DNA of 64,000 nt. Origin: CAJCIW01 sp963833965. Its GTDB lineage: Bacteria; Chlamydiota; Chlamydiia; Chlamydiales; Rhabdochlamydiaceae. Position 1 is the first letter of the stretch; every line of letters begins with the position of its first letter. The stretch covers positions 310,001 through 374,000 of the forward strand of contig CAWHZZ010000003.1 of NCBI GenBank assembly GCA_963833965.1. The letters are read 5' to 3'. The notes beneath the pieces were generated by a model. It worked only from the letters and a program-made list of their open reading frames with translations. It had not been told where the DNA came from and ran no database searches. This document shows, piece after piece, positions 26,123 to 35,304 of this stretch. A program made the position numbers and the translations under genes.

Positions 26123-27454
26123 CTATTGTATTCCGTTTACGGTTAAATGGACTTTGCCGTCGTGAAGCTGCAGACGGACTTTATCCTGGGATTTAAGTTC
26201 TTGAGTCGAGAGGATAACGGAATCTTTTTTTTCCTGGAAGAGAATGCAGTAGCCCTTTGTTAAAAGATTTTTTGGGTCGATGCTCTGCAAATGGGACATG
26301 AGTTGGGCGAGGCGCTCAGATTTGATGGCGAGTTGCTGCATCATAGCGGCCTGCATTGATTTGGCCATGACAGTAAGCTTTTGTTTGCAAGTGTGGATTT
26401 GGCTGTCGGGCTTGAGGGCGTGCGCCTGTTTTTTGAGGGCCAAAAGGCGGAGCTGCTTATCCTGAAGACACCGTTTCAAACAAAGATCGAGATCGGAGCG
26501 CAAGTCGTCCAAGCGCTGCAGATGGGGTTCGAGAATGGATAGCGGAGACGCCAGGCATGAATGGCGCTTGAGGTTTTCCAGCTGCTTGCGGTGGTGTTTT
26601 AACGAGGTAATCACGAAGGCCGCAAGACGCGCTTTTGTTTGGGAGAGCCCATGCAGTTGTTGGGCGGTTTCTTGAGTGGCCATCTCTGCGGCGGCAGAAG
26701 GTGTGGGTGCGCGCACATCGGCGACAAAATCGGCAATGGAAAAGTCTGTCTCATGCCCGACAGCGGAAATGACGGGGATTTTGGACAAAAAAATGGCGGT
26801 AGCGACCTTTTCTTCGTTGAAGGCCCATAAATCTTCTAAACTGCCTCCGCCGCGTCCAACGATCAAGACATCGACAAGGCCAAAGCGATTGAATTGCTCA
26901 ATCGCTTGGGCTATTTCGTCAGCGGCGCCCTCGCCCTGGACCTTCACCGGATTTAAGATGAGATGAAAACCGGAGAAGCGTCGGCTTAAAATTTGTAAAA
27001 TATCTTGAATAACCGATCCTGTCGGAGAGGTGACGACGCCGATCGTCTTGGGAAATTTTGGCAGGGGTTTTTTCTTGGCGGCATCGAACCACCCTAATTT
27101 TTCAAGTTTTTCCTTTAACTGCTGCAGCTGGAGGAGTAGTTCCCCCACGCCGGCATATTCGAGCTTTCGAACGACGATTTGATAATAGCCGCGAGGGGGG
27201 TAGACATTGATTTCCCCATGAACAATGATTTGATCGCCATTTTTGGGCAAGCGTTTCAAATCGCGGGCATTGCCTCGAAATAGAACGGTAGAGACCTGGG
27301 CCTCATGGTCTTTCAGCGTAAAGTAAAGATGGCCCGAGGACTGTTCTTTCAAATTGCTCACCTCTCCTTTGACCGAGAGGGAAGGAAAACGAGACTCCAA
27401 ATTCTTTTTGATCGCCGAAGTGAGTTCTGAAACTGAAAAAATTTCTTGCGCCAT
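26123..27454 (-). CDS. xseA: exodeoxyribonuclease VII large subunit
   Basis: 443 residues. N-terminal OB fold (SVKGEVSNLKEQSSGHLYFT), central catalytic domain with TSPTGSVIQDILQILSRR, DVLIVGRGGGSLEDLWAFNE and SAVGHETDFSIADFVAD, then a long coiled-coil region that binds XseB. Degrades single-stranded DNA to oligonucleotides. Divergent from tpiA, the same pairing as in Chlamydia. Confidence 0.97.
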   Translation of the reverse strand: MAQEIFSVSELTSAIKKNLESRFPSLSVKGEVSNLKEQSSGHLYFTLKDHEAQVSTVLFRGNARDLKRLPKNGDQIIVHGEINVYPPRGYYQIVVRKLEYAGVGELLLQLQQLKEKLEKLGWFDAAKKKPLPKFPKTIGVVTSPTGSVIQDILQILSRRFSGFHLILNPVKVQGEGAADEIAQAIEQFNRFGLVDVLIVGRGGGSLEDLWAFNEEKVATAIFLSKIPVISAVGHETDFSIADFVADVRAPTPSAAAEMATQETAQQLHGLSQTKARLAAFVITSLKHHRKQLENLKRHSCLASPLSILEPHLQRLDDLRSDLDLCLKRCLQDKQLRLLALKKQAHALKPDSQIHTCKQKLTVMAKSMQAAMMQQLAIKSERLAQLMSHLQSIDPKNLLTKGYCILFQEKKDSVILSTQELKSQDKVRLQLHDGKVHLTVNGIQ

Positions 27455-27532
27455 GGACTTTTTAATCCTTGCCTTCCCGTCGAGCCTTAAGGTATGATAA
27501 TACCTCTTTGAGAATTAAATCCTATCAAGAAC

Positions 27533-28282
27533 ATGCATCGCATCCCGCTCATTGCAGGAAATTGGAAAATGTATAAAACGACAGCGGAGGCGCAAGCCTT
27601 TATCGCTGCACTTTCCGAGCCGACGGGTCCGGCCCAGCGGCGGATCCTCCTCGCCGTGCCGTTTCCTGGCCTTGAAGGGGCGGTAGCTGCCGCCGCAAAG
27701 ACAAAAATTGCGATCGGGGCCCAAAACATGCACGATATGCCGGAAGGCGCCTATACGGGAGAAGTTTCGGGGCGCATGCTCAAAGCGAGTGGGGCGTCCT
27801 TTGTGATTTTAGGCCATTCGGAACGGCGCCAGTATTTTCACGAGAGCAATGCATTTGTGAATCGCAAACTTAAGCGCGCGCTGGCGGATGGGCTCATGCC
27901 TATTTTATGTATCGGCGAGCTTGCCGAGCATCGGGAAAACGGTAGCCAGTTCGATGTTTTGAAGACTCAACTTGAAGGGTGTCTGCACGAGGTGAATGCG
28001 GAACAGGCGATGCAAATTGCCATCGCGTACGAGCCGGTCTGGGCGATCGGCACCGGCAAGACAGCGACACCTGAAATTGCTCAGGAGGTCCATCGCTTTA
28101 TCCGCGATTGGCTGGAGATGCGATTTGGAATTAATTCCTCCGAGAGTATTTGCTTAATTTACGGCGGTTCGGTCAAGCCGGACAACATCGCTTCGCTGAT
28201 GCAGCAGACCGACATCGACGGTGTCCTTGTGGGAGGCGCCTCTTTAGACGCGAAGTCGTTTGCACAAATTGTTAACTATTAG
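27533..28282 (+). CDS. tpiA: triosephosphate isomerase
   Basis: 249-residue glycolytic TIM barrel. It has N-terminal IAGNWKMYKT (active Lys), FVILGHSERRQYF (catalytic His), AYEPVWAIGTGKTA (catalytic Glu and loop 6) and LIYGGSVKPDN (phosphate binding). The length is normal. It starts a plus-strand unit with secG and def. Confidence 0.98.
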   Translation: MHRIPLIAGNWKMYKTTAEAQAFIAALSEPTGPAQRRILLAVPFPGLEGAVAAAAKTKIAIGAQNMHDMPEGAYTGEVSGRMLKASGASFVILGHSERRQYFHESNAFVNRKLKRALADGLMPILCIGELAEHRENGSQFDVLKTQLEGCLHEVNAEQAMQIAIAYEPVWAIGTGKTATPEIAQEVHRFIRDWLEMRFGINSSESICLIYGGSVKPDNIASLMQQTDIDGVLVGGASLDAKSFAQIVNY

Positions 28283-28290
28283 GATATGTC

Positions 28291-28578
28291 ATGACATTTA
28301 TCTTTTATTTAGCTTTGTTCTTGTTTCTCGGGCTTTGTGCGCTTTTGTGTTTTGTCATCCTCATCCAAGAGAGCAAAAGTCTCGGGCTGGGCGCATCGTT
28401 TGGAGGGGATCCCGGTGATTCCGTCTTTGGGACATCGACGGCCGAAGTGTTGAAAAAATTTACAGCTTATCTCGCCGTCATCTTCATGGCCTCCTGTTTG
28501 CTGCTTTCGCTTTGGACAGGCACCGTTGGACGAAGCAAAGATCGCTTTATGCCCGCTTCCATTGAAGAGGTACAGTAG
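28291..28578 (+). CDS. secG: preprotein translocase subunit SecG
   Basis: 95-residue inner-membrane protein with two helices: residues 4-24 and about 55-72. The linker LIQESKSLGLGASFGGDPGDSVFG carries the SecG QxxK and GLG-FGG pattern. It supports SecYE during export. Eight bases after tpiA and nine before def, so co-transcribed with both. Confidence 0.92.
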   Translation: MTFIFYLALFLFLGLCALLCFVILIQESKSLGLGASFGGDPGDSVFGTSTAEVLKKFTAYLAVIFMASCLLLSLWTGTVGRSKDRFMPASIEEVQ

Positions 28579-28587
28579 GGTAGGTTC

Positions 28588-29112
28588 ATGCTCCTCAAGA
28601 TCCATTATTACGGCGATCCCATCTTGCGAAAAAGATGTGAGCCTGTCAAAGAAATCACGGAAGAAATCCGCACATTGGTGCGCGACATGATCGAAACGAT
28701 GGACAAGAGCGACGGCATTGGACTTGCCGCTCCGCAGGTCGGACATCCGATCCGCCTCTTTGTCCTTAGGAATTACATTTTCGCCGAAGAGGGACATTGG
28801 ACGCTCTCGGAGCCCAAAGTCTTCATCAACCCAAAACTGAAAAATCCCGGCGAGCATTTGATCTCTGACACCGAAGGCTGTTTGTCACTGCCCGGCCTTC
28901 GCCTTCCCATCACTCGCCCTGATAAGATCACCATCGAAGCGACAGACCTCGACGGCAATACCTTCGTCGAAGAGCTCGAAGGGTATAATGCACGCGTCCG
29001 TATGCACGAGAACGATCATATCAACGGCGTTCTCTTCATCGACCGCATCGACGAAAATCAACGCAATCAGATCGATCCGATCTTAAGAGAAATGAAAAAG
29101 AAGTACCAATAA
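28588..29112 (+). CDS. def: peptide deformylase
   Basis: 174-residue metalloenzyme that removes the N-formyl group from nascent proteins. All three motifs are present: GIGLAAPQVG, EGCLSLPG (Cys ligand) and HENDHINGVLF (the HExxH metal site). The length matches type 1 deformylases. Confidence 0.97.
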   Translation: MLLKIHYYGDPILRKRCEPVKEITEEIRTLVRDMIETMDKSDGIGLAAPQVGHPIRLFVLRNYIFAEEGHWTLSEPKVFINPKLKNPGEHLISDTEGCLSLPGLRLPITRPDKITIEATDLDGNTFVEELEGYNARVRMHENDHINGVLFIDRIDENQRNQIDPILREMKKKYQ

Positions 29113-29113
29113 T

Positions 29114-30238
29114 TTATGAGAGAGCTAGCGTCGCGCTTTTCAATGCTGCGGAAATGGCTGGACTATGCGGATTAGAGAAAACAAAAGAACACACTCGGTG
29201 ATCGACTGCCTTTTTTGAAATCGGCAAGCCTGCCTCTTTGGCGGGCATCACACTACTGTACCAAATCGACATAATGATGAGCGTTTTGATCGCCGAATTG
29301 AGAGATCCCAATTTCTCCACGATAAGATCGCTGGGAGAAGCATCATTCTCCACTTGATTCGAAAGTTCGTTTAAATCGATGCGGTCTGATTCCGTTGTGA
29401 CAAATTTTTCAAGGCAATAATCAGAGGCCTTGCTGGGATCGATCATACAGAGAGGAAGGTCACTCTGCGGCAATTCGCAATTGGATGTCTTAAGATTGCA
29501 CAAATAAAGATAGGGAGGTCGCTGGCAATTAGAGGAAAAGGCGTGAAAATCCGATAGCGCCTTCATTGCTTCGGGACTCATTTCGCAGTTCAATAAAAAA
29601 ACAGTGGTCAGTTTTTTGTTTTCCTTGAGTTGCTTGAAGAGTTCGATCAGTTCGTTAGGCTCGCCGTCTTTAACGATAAGATGGCTGATCCATGGAAGGG
29701 TATGATGCAGCTTAGGGAGGGCTCCATTTTTTTGTGTCAATTTCCACAAGCAGAGATTATTGCCCACCTCCACGGAAAATTTCTTATTCGTGTAATCAAC
29801 TCTCAAATCTCCCATCGGGATATTGCATTCGGTCTGCAAAGCCTTCAGTTTTTCACAAGCGATATACGATTGCAGCTCATCGTTGGTATTGATTAATTGT
29901 TGAAGTTGATGGCAGCACTGGGCCATTTTTTCAATCTCTTTAATAGGCAGCTGACCAAGAATCCGGACGAGGAGATCATCGGGAAGTTGAATGAATTGCA
30001 ACTGATACAGCATTTTGATGGACTGAAGATCGCCAATTTTGTTTGTTTGTCTCAAAATGTCTTGAATCTTTGGCCGCATCCGGATTTGGAGTGCATTCAA
30101 AGAATCGCGGTCTGCGCAAAAAGGGGAAATGCTATGCTGGACCTGTGCATCGAGAATGTCAGTTGAGCAAGATGTTTTTTGAAAAAACGACTCTACTGCT
30201 TCAAATTTTTTTTCACAGATAGGTAACGCCACGGCCAT
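29114..30238 (-). CDS. F-box domain protein (second copy type)
   Basis: The frame opens at 30367, but the ATG at 30238 has a strong GGAGGG Shine-Dalgarno and avoids coding through the palindrome upstream, giving 374 residues. A clear F-box lies near residues 85-125: LPDDLLVRILGQLPIKEIEK, then MAQCCHQLQQLI. The following region has leucine-rich, strand-like segments (ISHLIVKDGEPNELIELF, TTVFLLNCEMSPEAMKAL, PPYLYLCNL) that could form an irregular LRR-like or helical substrate-binding part. As for the F-box gene at 7521, only a host SCF complex would give this domain a partner. Tail-to-tail with def. Confidence 0.75.
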   Translation of the reverse strand: MAVALPICEKKFEAVESFFQKTSCSTDILDAQVQHSISPFCADRDSLNALQIRMRPKIQDILRQTNKIGDLQSIKMLYQLQFIQLPDDLLVRILGQLPIKEIEKMAQCCHQLQQLINTNDELQSYIACEKLKALQTECNIPMGDLRVDYTNKKFSVEVGNNLCLWKLTQKNGALPKLHHTLPWISHLIVKDGEPNELIELFKQLKENKKLTTVFLLNCEMSPEAMKALSDFHAFSSNCQRPPYLYLCNLKTSNCELPQSDLPLCMIDPSKASDYCLEKFVTTESDRIDLNELSNQVENDASPSDLIVEKLGSLNSAIKTLIIMSIWYSSVMPAKEAGLPISKKAVDHRVCSFVFSNPHSPAISAALKSATLALS

Positions 30239-30263
30239 ATTTCCCTCCAAAAGTGGAATCATA

Positions 30264-30427
30264 TATACTGCGGTCGGCTTGTAGAGTCGATTTTCTGCGC
30301 CTGCCTTTTTCCGTTTGACTTTGCGTTCGCTCTCGCAAGCTGGCAGGAAGATTGCTTCGAGCTCCACGCTTCGTCACACGAAAAAATTCAGGGCATAAAA
30401 TCGACGCTACAAGCCGACCACAGTATA
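30264..30427. repeat. long imperfect palindrome P3
   Basis: Arms 30264-30297 and 30391-30427 (TATACTGCGGTCGGCTTGTA on the left and its near reverse complement on the right). It lies just upstream of the F-box gene's ribosome binding site. The extended reading frame through it (30239-30367) is rich in Arg/Lys and is not believed to be translated. Confidence 0.7.
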
Positions 30428-30463
30428 CTCTCATTTCATTAAAACTGATTTAAAAAAAATCTA

Positions 30464-30632
30464 GTGCTCTGTAACAAAAGTTTTTAGAGTAATTTCGGCG
30501 TCAAAGCCCGTATAATCGACGATCGCAAGTTCCTTCGTGATTAATACGGAGGAACTTGCGAAGCCTGCGGTCGATCGATTCTACGGAGCTTTCACGCTCG
30601 AAATTCCATCAAAAACTTTTGTTACAGAGCAC
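30464..30632. repeat. palindromic element P4 with near-perfect terminal inverted repeats
   Basis: Terminal repeats 30464-30486 and 30610-30632 both begin GTGCTCTGTAACAAAAGTTT read inward. The interior has a second hairpin built on CGCAAGTTCC and GGAACTTGCG. A TA dinucleotide precedes the left end only. It resembles a MITE. Terminus-like fragments recur at 41309 and 54399, and a half copy at 48266-48285. It ends three bases before the stop of the LptD-like gene and could serve as its transcript end. Confidence 0.75.
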
Positions 30633-30635
30633 TCG

Positions 30636-33056
30636 TTATTTCAATAAAGAAAAGGATCCTGAAAATCGATTGTCATTGGGCAGTCTCTCATAAGACAGCC
30701 TTAAGCGCCAGCTGCATGTAAGCATGGTAATGAGATCGATTTTTCCAGCGTTATAGCGCGGCTCGTCTCTTCTTCCCCAGCCGTGCCTCGATTGAATTTG
30801 ACAGCTCCATTTTGGGGCCAAACGAATGAATAGGCGGGCGAGGAATGTATCCCTGCCATCGGAAAGAGGGGATTCGAGCAATTCTTGGATCGGCCGCGCG
30901 ACATCGACGATAAAACTATCGTGATCGGCCTTACGCCAATCGTATTTGCTGCGATGGCGGAATTCGAGCCCGAATGCGATGTCTTCGTTAATTGTCCAAT
31001 CGGTGGCAATGTTGGCGAAATCCCAAACTTTGTCTTCGTTATTCCAAGCGATTCCTCCCCGGATGGCATAAGAGGGTCGATTCCAGGCCGCTTTGAGATA
31101 GTATTTCGGGAAGACAAGGGCAAAATCGCGGTTTCCAAAAAAACCATTCGTGTAAAGATCCGTTGTCACGGCGGGAAGGAAAGCATGTCCGCTGAAGCGA
31201 TAAAACGCATTGCGCCAGCCGATGCGCAGCTGATTGAGCTGATGATAGCCGTCATTAATATCGAAATAATAGTGATGGCTCAAAGCGGCGGTGGGGGATG
31301 TGAGTCCCTGAAACTCGAGATAAGGCTCGGACATGTGGCGGAATTTGCTATAACTTCGAAAGAGCCGCGTCTGTCCCGCGAAACCATAATTCAATATCCC
31401 TTGGCCAATCGGATGGTGGGCCGGATTGCTGCTGTAAAAAATCCCATTGACCCCAAGATAGGGCGTCAATGTGAAATGCCCGAGCGAAAAAGGACGATAG
31501 AGCGTGTTGCGGGTCTCCAGGCGAGCTGCGTGCGTCGAAGCGCTCAGACCTAAGCGATGAAATTCGTTGCGCAAGTCATTAGCGTAAACGTAATCGAGAT
31601 ATCCTGCATAAGCATAGTTGGTGGAAATGATGCCTGAATGGCCCAGCTGAAAGGGGCGCACGCCGATGGTGAGTAAGGGGAGTTCTTGGTCAATGCTGTC
31701 GAAACGGTTGACGCGCGGCTGCACAGCGAGGCGAAAGAAGGCTTGGTCAATCTGACGGAACATCACAAGGTGCGTGCGCTTTTGCGTATTGATTTCAAAA
31801 TCATCGCTGCGAAAATCGCCGACCATTCGAGTGTCGCTCAATTTGTCCCATGTCAGGTGGATCTGAGACCTTTCATCTTTGCTTTGAATGTGATAGAGGC
31901 CTTGGAGGCGGTAGCGGTGCGGCCCCTTCTCATTGGGGAATGATTTGTCGCGCGCGCCGTAGCTTCGGGTGACGAAAGTTGTGTTGTGGTCTGGCGAAGT
32001 GTACTCCGATTCCAGCGCCCCGCCCAAGCCCCGTTTCAAGCGATAGTCCAGCCGGAAGAAAAGGTTGAGGTCTCTCCAAGAATAGATGCGGTAGCGCATC
32101 GTCAAGCGGGGCCCGAGCCCCTTGTCCCAAACCACTTTATAGCGGATGGGAGGATCGGAAAAGGCCTTCAAATTGCTTTTGAATGAAGGAAGCCAGAACA
32201 GGGGAACTTTGAAAAAGCGAAAACGGATATTTTTCGCAGATAGCAACTTGTCTTCAGTAATTTTTACGGTCTTGGCATTGATTTCCCAAGTATTGTCTTG
32301 ATCTTCGCAAGTCGTCACGAACGCATTGCTGATGTAGAATGTCCCATCGGCTTGCAACTCGATCTTGTCGCCGCCGAGAAACCAAATGTCGACGAATGTC
32401 TTTCCATTGTACAACACGCCAGTCTTGCTAATAAAATCATATTCCAGTCTCGAGCCGACGAAAGCCCTATCCGAGTATTCCATCATCAAATCATCTTCAG
32501 CGACGATCTTTTGAATCCGAATCCCATTTTCGATTTTGTTCGTGTATTCGATCTTTCGCGCTTGGATCCGCATCCCCTGGCCGCTGATCACTCCTCCTTC
32601 AGTTGTCGTGATCACTCCATGGGCGAACATTGGGTTTTTCAAATCGATGACGAGTTCCTGTGGAAGTGTTTCAAATGGCGTTTTACGAGGGGCCGGCGCC
32701 AACTCTGCCGAGGGTTCAGGCTCGTCTAAGTCGACATCGTCGGTCAGCGAAGGGATTTGCGTTTCGATGTCTGGCGAAAATTCCGATTCATCGTATTGAA
32801 GGTCCTGAGACTCCATGTCTTCTTCCGTTTCGATCGCCCACGGACTCACAGGAGGGGGTTCAGCTTCAAAGACAACCTCTTCTAGCCATGGGCTTTCTTC
32901 CTGCGGCACTTCAGGGACAATTCTCGCTGGAGGTCCTGCCACTGAATCCAATGAATCGGCGAAAATTTCATTGAAATTTTCGTCGATCACCATTTGTTCC
33001 GAGTGAATCGTGGAGACTGCAGTGATGCAGACAAGCGAAAGGATTAACGGATGCAT
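30636..33056 (-). CDS. LptD/OstA-like outer-membrane protein
   Basis: 806 residues. Short signal peptide (MHPLILSLVCITAVSTIHS), an acidic and Pro-rich region to about residue 135, then an OstA-type beta-jellyroll (GVISGQGMRIQARKIEYTN, LEYDFISKTGVLYNGKTF), and from about 270 a long alternating-strand C-terminal part typical of the LptD barrel, ending in FSGSFSLLK. LptD inserts lipopolysaccharide into the outer leaflet. The low-complexity acidic insert and divergent barrel make me cautious about full LptD function. Confidence 0.75.
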   Translation of the reverse strand: MHPLILSLVCITAVSTIHSEQMVIDENFNEIFADSLDSVAGPPARIVPEVPQEESPWLEEVVFEAEPPPVSPWAIETEEDMESQDLQYDESEFSPDIETQIPSLTDDVDLDEPEPSAELAPAPRKTPFETLPQELVIDLKNPMFAHGVITTTEGGVISGQGMRIQARKIEYTNKIENGIRIQKIVAEDDLMMEYSDRAFVGSRLEYDFISKTGVLYNGKTFVDIWFLGGDKIELQADGTFYISNAFVTTCEDQDNTWEINAKTVKITEDKLLSAKNIRFRFFKVPLFWLPSFKSNLKAFSDPPIRYKVVWDKGLGPRLTMRYRIYSWRDLNLFFRLDYRLKRGLGGALESEYTSPDHNTTFVTRSYGARDKSFPNEKGPHRYRLQGLYHIQSKDERSQIHLTWDKLSDTRMVGDFRSDDFEINTQKRTHLVMFRQIDQAFFRLAVQPRVNRFDSIDQELPLLTIGVRPFQLGHSGIISTNYAYAGYLDYVYANDLRNEFHRLGLSASTHAARLETRNTLYRPFSLGHFTLTPYLGVNGIFYSSNPAHHPIGQGILNYGFAGQTRLFRSYSKFRHMSEPYLEFQGLTSPTAALSHHYYFDINDGYHQLNQLRIGWRNAFYRFSGHAFLPAVTTDLYTNGFFGNRDFALVFPKYYLKAAWNRPSYAIRGGIAWNNEDKVWDFANIATDWTINEDIAFGLEFRHRSKYDWRKADHDSFIVDVARPIQELLESPLSDGRDTFLARLFIRLAPKWSCQIQSRHGWGRRDEPRYNAGKIDLITMLTCSWRLRLSYERLPNDNRFSGSFSLLK

Positions 33057-33129
33057 GAATAAATATTAAAAATTGCAATGCCCTAGGATAAGAGAGCTCG
33101 CAATATTCTCCAATGGGAAAGAGACGATG

Positions 33130-35148
33130 TCAACTGGATTGATTCACGCCAAACGCTGTTTCATATGTTCTTTTCCCATTGGAAGAGAGTCCCCCATTGG
33201 ATGCGGGGGCTTCAATCAGCGGATTGCCAGCAATTTCAAATATATCTAAAGATTTTATATAGGGGAAATCCGGGATTTTCGTAAGCAGGTTGTTGGCAAG
33301 CCCTAGCCGCTTTAAATTTGTAAGGGCACTAAGACAAGAGATATTTGATAGCTTGTTGTTGGCAAGCGCTAGGCTCTGTAAATTTATAAGGGCACGAAGA
33401 CTAGAGATATCTGATAGCTGGTTGTGGTTTAGCGATAGCTTCGTTAATTTTGTAAGGGCGCTAAGACAAGAGATATCTGTTAGCTGGTTGTTCTCAAGCC
33501 CTAGCTGCGTTAAATTTATAAGGGCACTAAGACAAGAGATATCTGATAGCTGGTTGTTGTCAACCCCTAGCTGCGTTAAATTTATAAGGGCACTTAGACA
33601 TGAGATATCCGATAGCTGGTTGTTGACAAGCCAAAGCTGCGTTAAATTTGTAAGGGCACTAAGACCAGAGATATCTGATAGCTGGTTATTGTCAACCCGT
33701 AGCTGCGTTAAATTTGTAAGGGCACTAAGACCAGAGATATCTGATAGCTGGTTGTCGGCAAGCCCTAGCTGCGTCAATTTTGTAAGGACACTAAGACAAG
33801 AGATATCTGATAGCTTGTTGTTGTTAAGCCCTAGCTGCGTCAATTTTGTGAGGGCACTAAGACAAGAGATATCTGATAGCCGGTTGTTGTTAAGCCCTAG
33901 CTGCGTTAAATTTGTAAGGGCACTTAGACATGAGATATCCGATAGCTGGTTGTTGACAAGCCATAGCTTCGTTAAATTTGTAAGGGCACTAAGACAAGAG
34001 ATATCTGATAGCTGGTTGTCGGCAAGCCCGAGCTGCGTCAATTTTGTAAGGGCACTAAGACAAGAGATATCTGATAGCTGGTTGTTGTTAAGCCCTAGCG
34101 TCGTTAAATTTGTAAGGGTACTAAGACAAGAGATATCTGATAGCTGGTTGTTGTTAAGCCCTAGCGTCGTTAAATTTGTAAGAGCACTAAGACAAGAGAT
34201 ATCTGATAGCTTGTTGTTGCCAAGCCCTAGCTGCGTCAATTTTGTGAGGGCACTAAGACAAGAGATATCTGATAGCTGGTTGTTGTTAAGCCCTAGCTGC
34301 GTTAAATTTGTAAGGGCTCTAAGACAAGAGATATCCGATAGCTGGTTGTTCTCAAGCCCTAGATGCGTTAAATTTGTAAGGGCACTAAGACATGAGATAT
34401 TTGATAGCTGGTTATTGTTAAGTCCTAGCAGCGTTAAATTTGTAAGGGCGCTAAGACAAGAGATATCTGATAGCTTGTTGTTGACAAGCCAAAGCTGCGT
34501 TAAATTTGTAAAGGCACTAAGACAAGAGATATCTGATATCTGGTTGTTGTTAAGATTAAGCGATTGTAGACCCTTAAATAATTTTAATTCAGGAGGAAGG
34601 AGTTTTAGATTGAGATCATTGAGTTTAAGTGATTGGATTGTTTCTAAGATATTTTTATTATTGTGTAAAAAAGATCGGATTTCTGCAGCCTCTGCAACTG
34701 GACCTGGTAAGCCTGCGAGTGCTGCAAGTTGAGGGAGTTGTCTTAACCGCGGCCATATTTCCGTGAGCGCAAGTTCTTGTTTGAGCGCTAGTTCGTGTTG
34801 CAAGTTTTGAAAATCGTTAATCATAACATGGACGGGAGAGGAATTAGTAAGCGAGCATCCATGTTTCTTAAAAACATCCATGAGCTTTGCGAATTTAAGT
34901 ATTGCAGGGGTATTAGCGGCGGCTTGCTCATCGATTCCTTCCATGGCCAGACCAATATTTACAGGCCCTTTCGGGTCTACGTCGTGCAAATCCCTCCAGA
35001 AAATTCCAATAACATAGTCGGAATGATACTTCCAATCTGTGTTAACGAGTCGGTTTTTTAAAAGCGCAGAAGAGCCTTCACTGGCAGTCTTTTGCAAAAT
35101 GATTGAAGCACAGTCTTGATTAAGGGGATCAACGAACGGAATTGCCAT
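33130..35148 (-). CDS. leucine-rich repeat protein, about 20 LRRs
   Basis: 672 residues. An N-terminal domain of about 180 residues (IPFVDPLNQDCASIILQKTA onward) is shared with the two LRR genes downstream of 35305. Then come about 20 tandem 22-residue units of consensus LTNLTQLGLNNNQLSDISCL + SA, the SDS22/internalin type, with an unusual Cys at a fixed position. A short C-terminal cap follows (KSLDIFEIAGNPLIEAP). No signal peptide. LRR solenoids of this kind bind other proteins; in an intracellular bacterium a host target is plausible. Neighbouring units are almost identical in DNA, which points to recent repeat shuffling. Confidence 0.88.
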   Translation of the reverse strand: MAIPFVDPLNQDCASIILQKTASEGSSALLKNRLVNTDWKYHSDYVIGIFWRDLHDVDPKGPVNIGLAMEGIDEQAAANTPAILKFAKLMDVFKKHGCSLTNSSPVHVMINDFQNLQHELALKQELALTEIWPRLRQLPQLAALAGLPGPVAEAAEIRSFLHNNKNILETIQSLKLNDLNLKLLPPELKLFKGLQSLNLNNNQISDISCLSAFTNLTQLWLVNNKLSDISCLSALTNLTLLGLNNNQLSNISCLSALTNLTHLGLENNQLSDISCLRALTNLTQLGLNNNQLSDISCLSALTKLTQLGLGNNKLSDISCLSALTNLTTLGLNNNQLSDISCLSTLTNLTTLGLNNNQLSDISCLSALTKLTQLGLADNQLSDISCLSALTNLTKLWLVNNQLSDISCLSALTNLTQLGLNNNRLSDISCLSALTKLTQLGLNNNKLSDISCLSVLTKLTQLGLADNQLSDISGLSALTNLTQLRVDNNQLSDISGLSALTNLTQLWLVNNQLSDISCLSALINLTQLGVDNNQLSDISCLSALINLTQLGLENNQLTDISCLSALTKLTKLSLNHNQLSDISSLRALINLQSLALANNKLSNISCLSALTNLKRLGLANNLLTKIPDFPYIKSLDIFEIAGNPLIEAPASNGGLSSNGKRTYETAFGVNQSS

Positions 35149-35276
35149 ATTTTTAAGTTTCCTAAATTAAGTTAATGTTTGTAACAAATTATATCATATT
35201 TAATATTTAAATTAACTTATTTATATGGCGTTGTGTGTTATTTTCGTAAATCGTTTATTTTCAAGCGGTTAGAGTA
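35040..35276. repeat. direct repeat, copy 1 (N-terminal and upstream region of LRR gene)
   Basis: About 237 bases covering the first ~35 codons and upstream region of the LRR gene at 33130-35148 recur essentially unchanged at 38264-38500, ahead of the LRR gene at 36450-38372. Identity ends abruptly after GCGGTTAGAGTA. The repeat shows that the two genes and their promoters come from a recent duplication of about 3.2 kb. Confidence 0.9.
35188..35215 (-). promoter_or_regulatory. candidate promoter of LRR gene (copy 1)
   Basis: On the minus strand a perfect TATAAT (35188-35193) lies 16 bases from TTAATT (35210-35215), in a very AT-rich stretch about 40 bases before the ATG. The same pair is kept in the duplicate at 38412-38439. 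The -35 is weak, so this is a modest prediction. Confidence 0.4.
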
Positions 35277-35304
35277 TGATTTTCTCCATGGGAAGGAGAC
35301 GATG

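Noticed and set aside
33290..34732. 480-codon open frame on the plus strand antisense to the LRR gene
   Set aside because: It repeats every 22 codons exactly in step with the LRR units on the other strand; the absence of stops follows from the repeat sequence. No ribosome site or domain.
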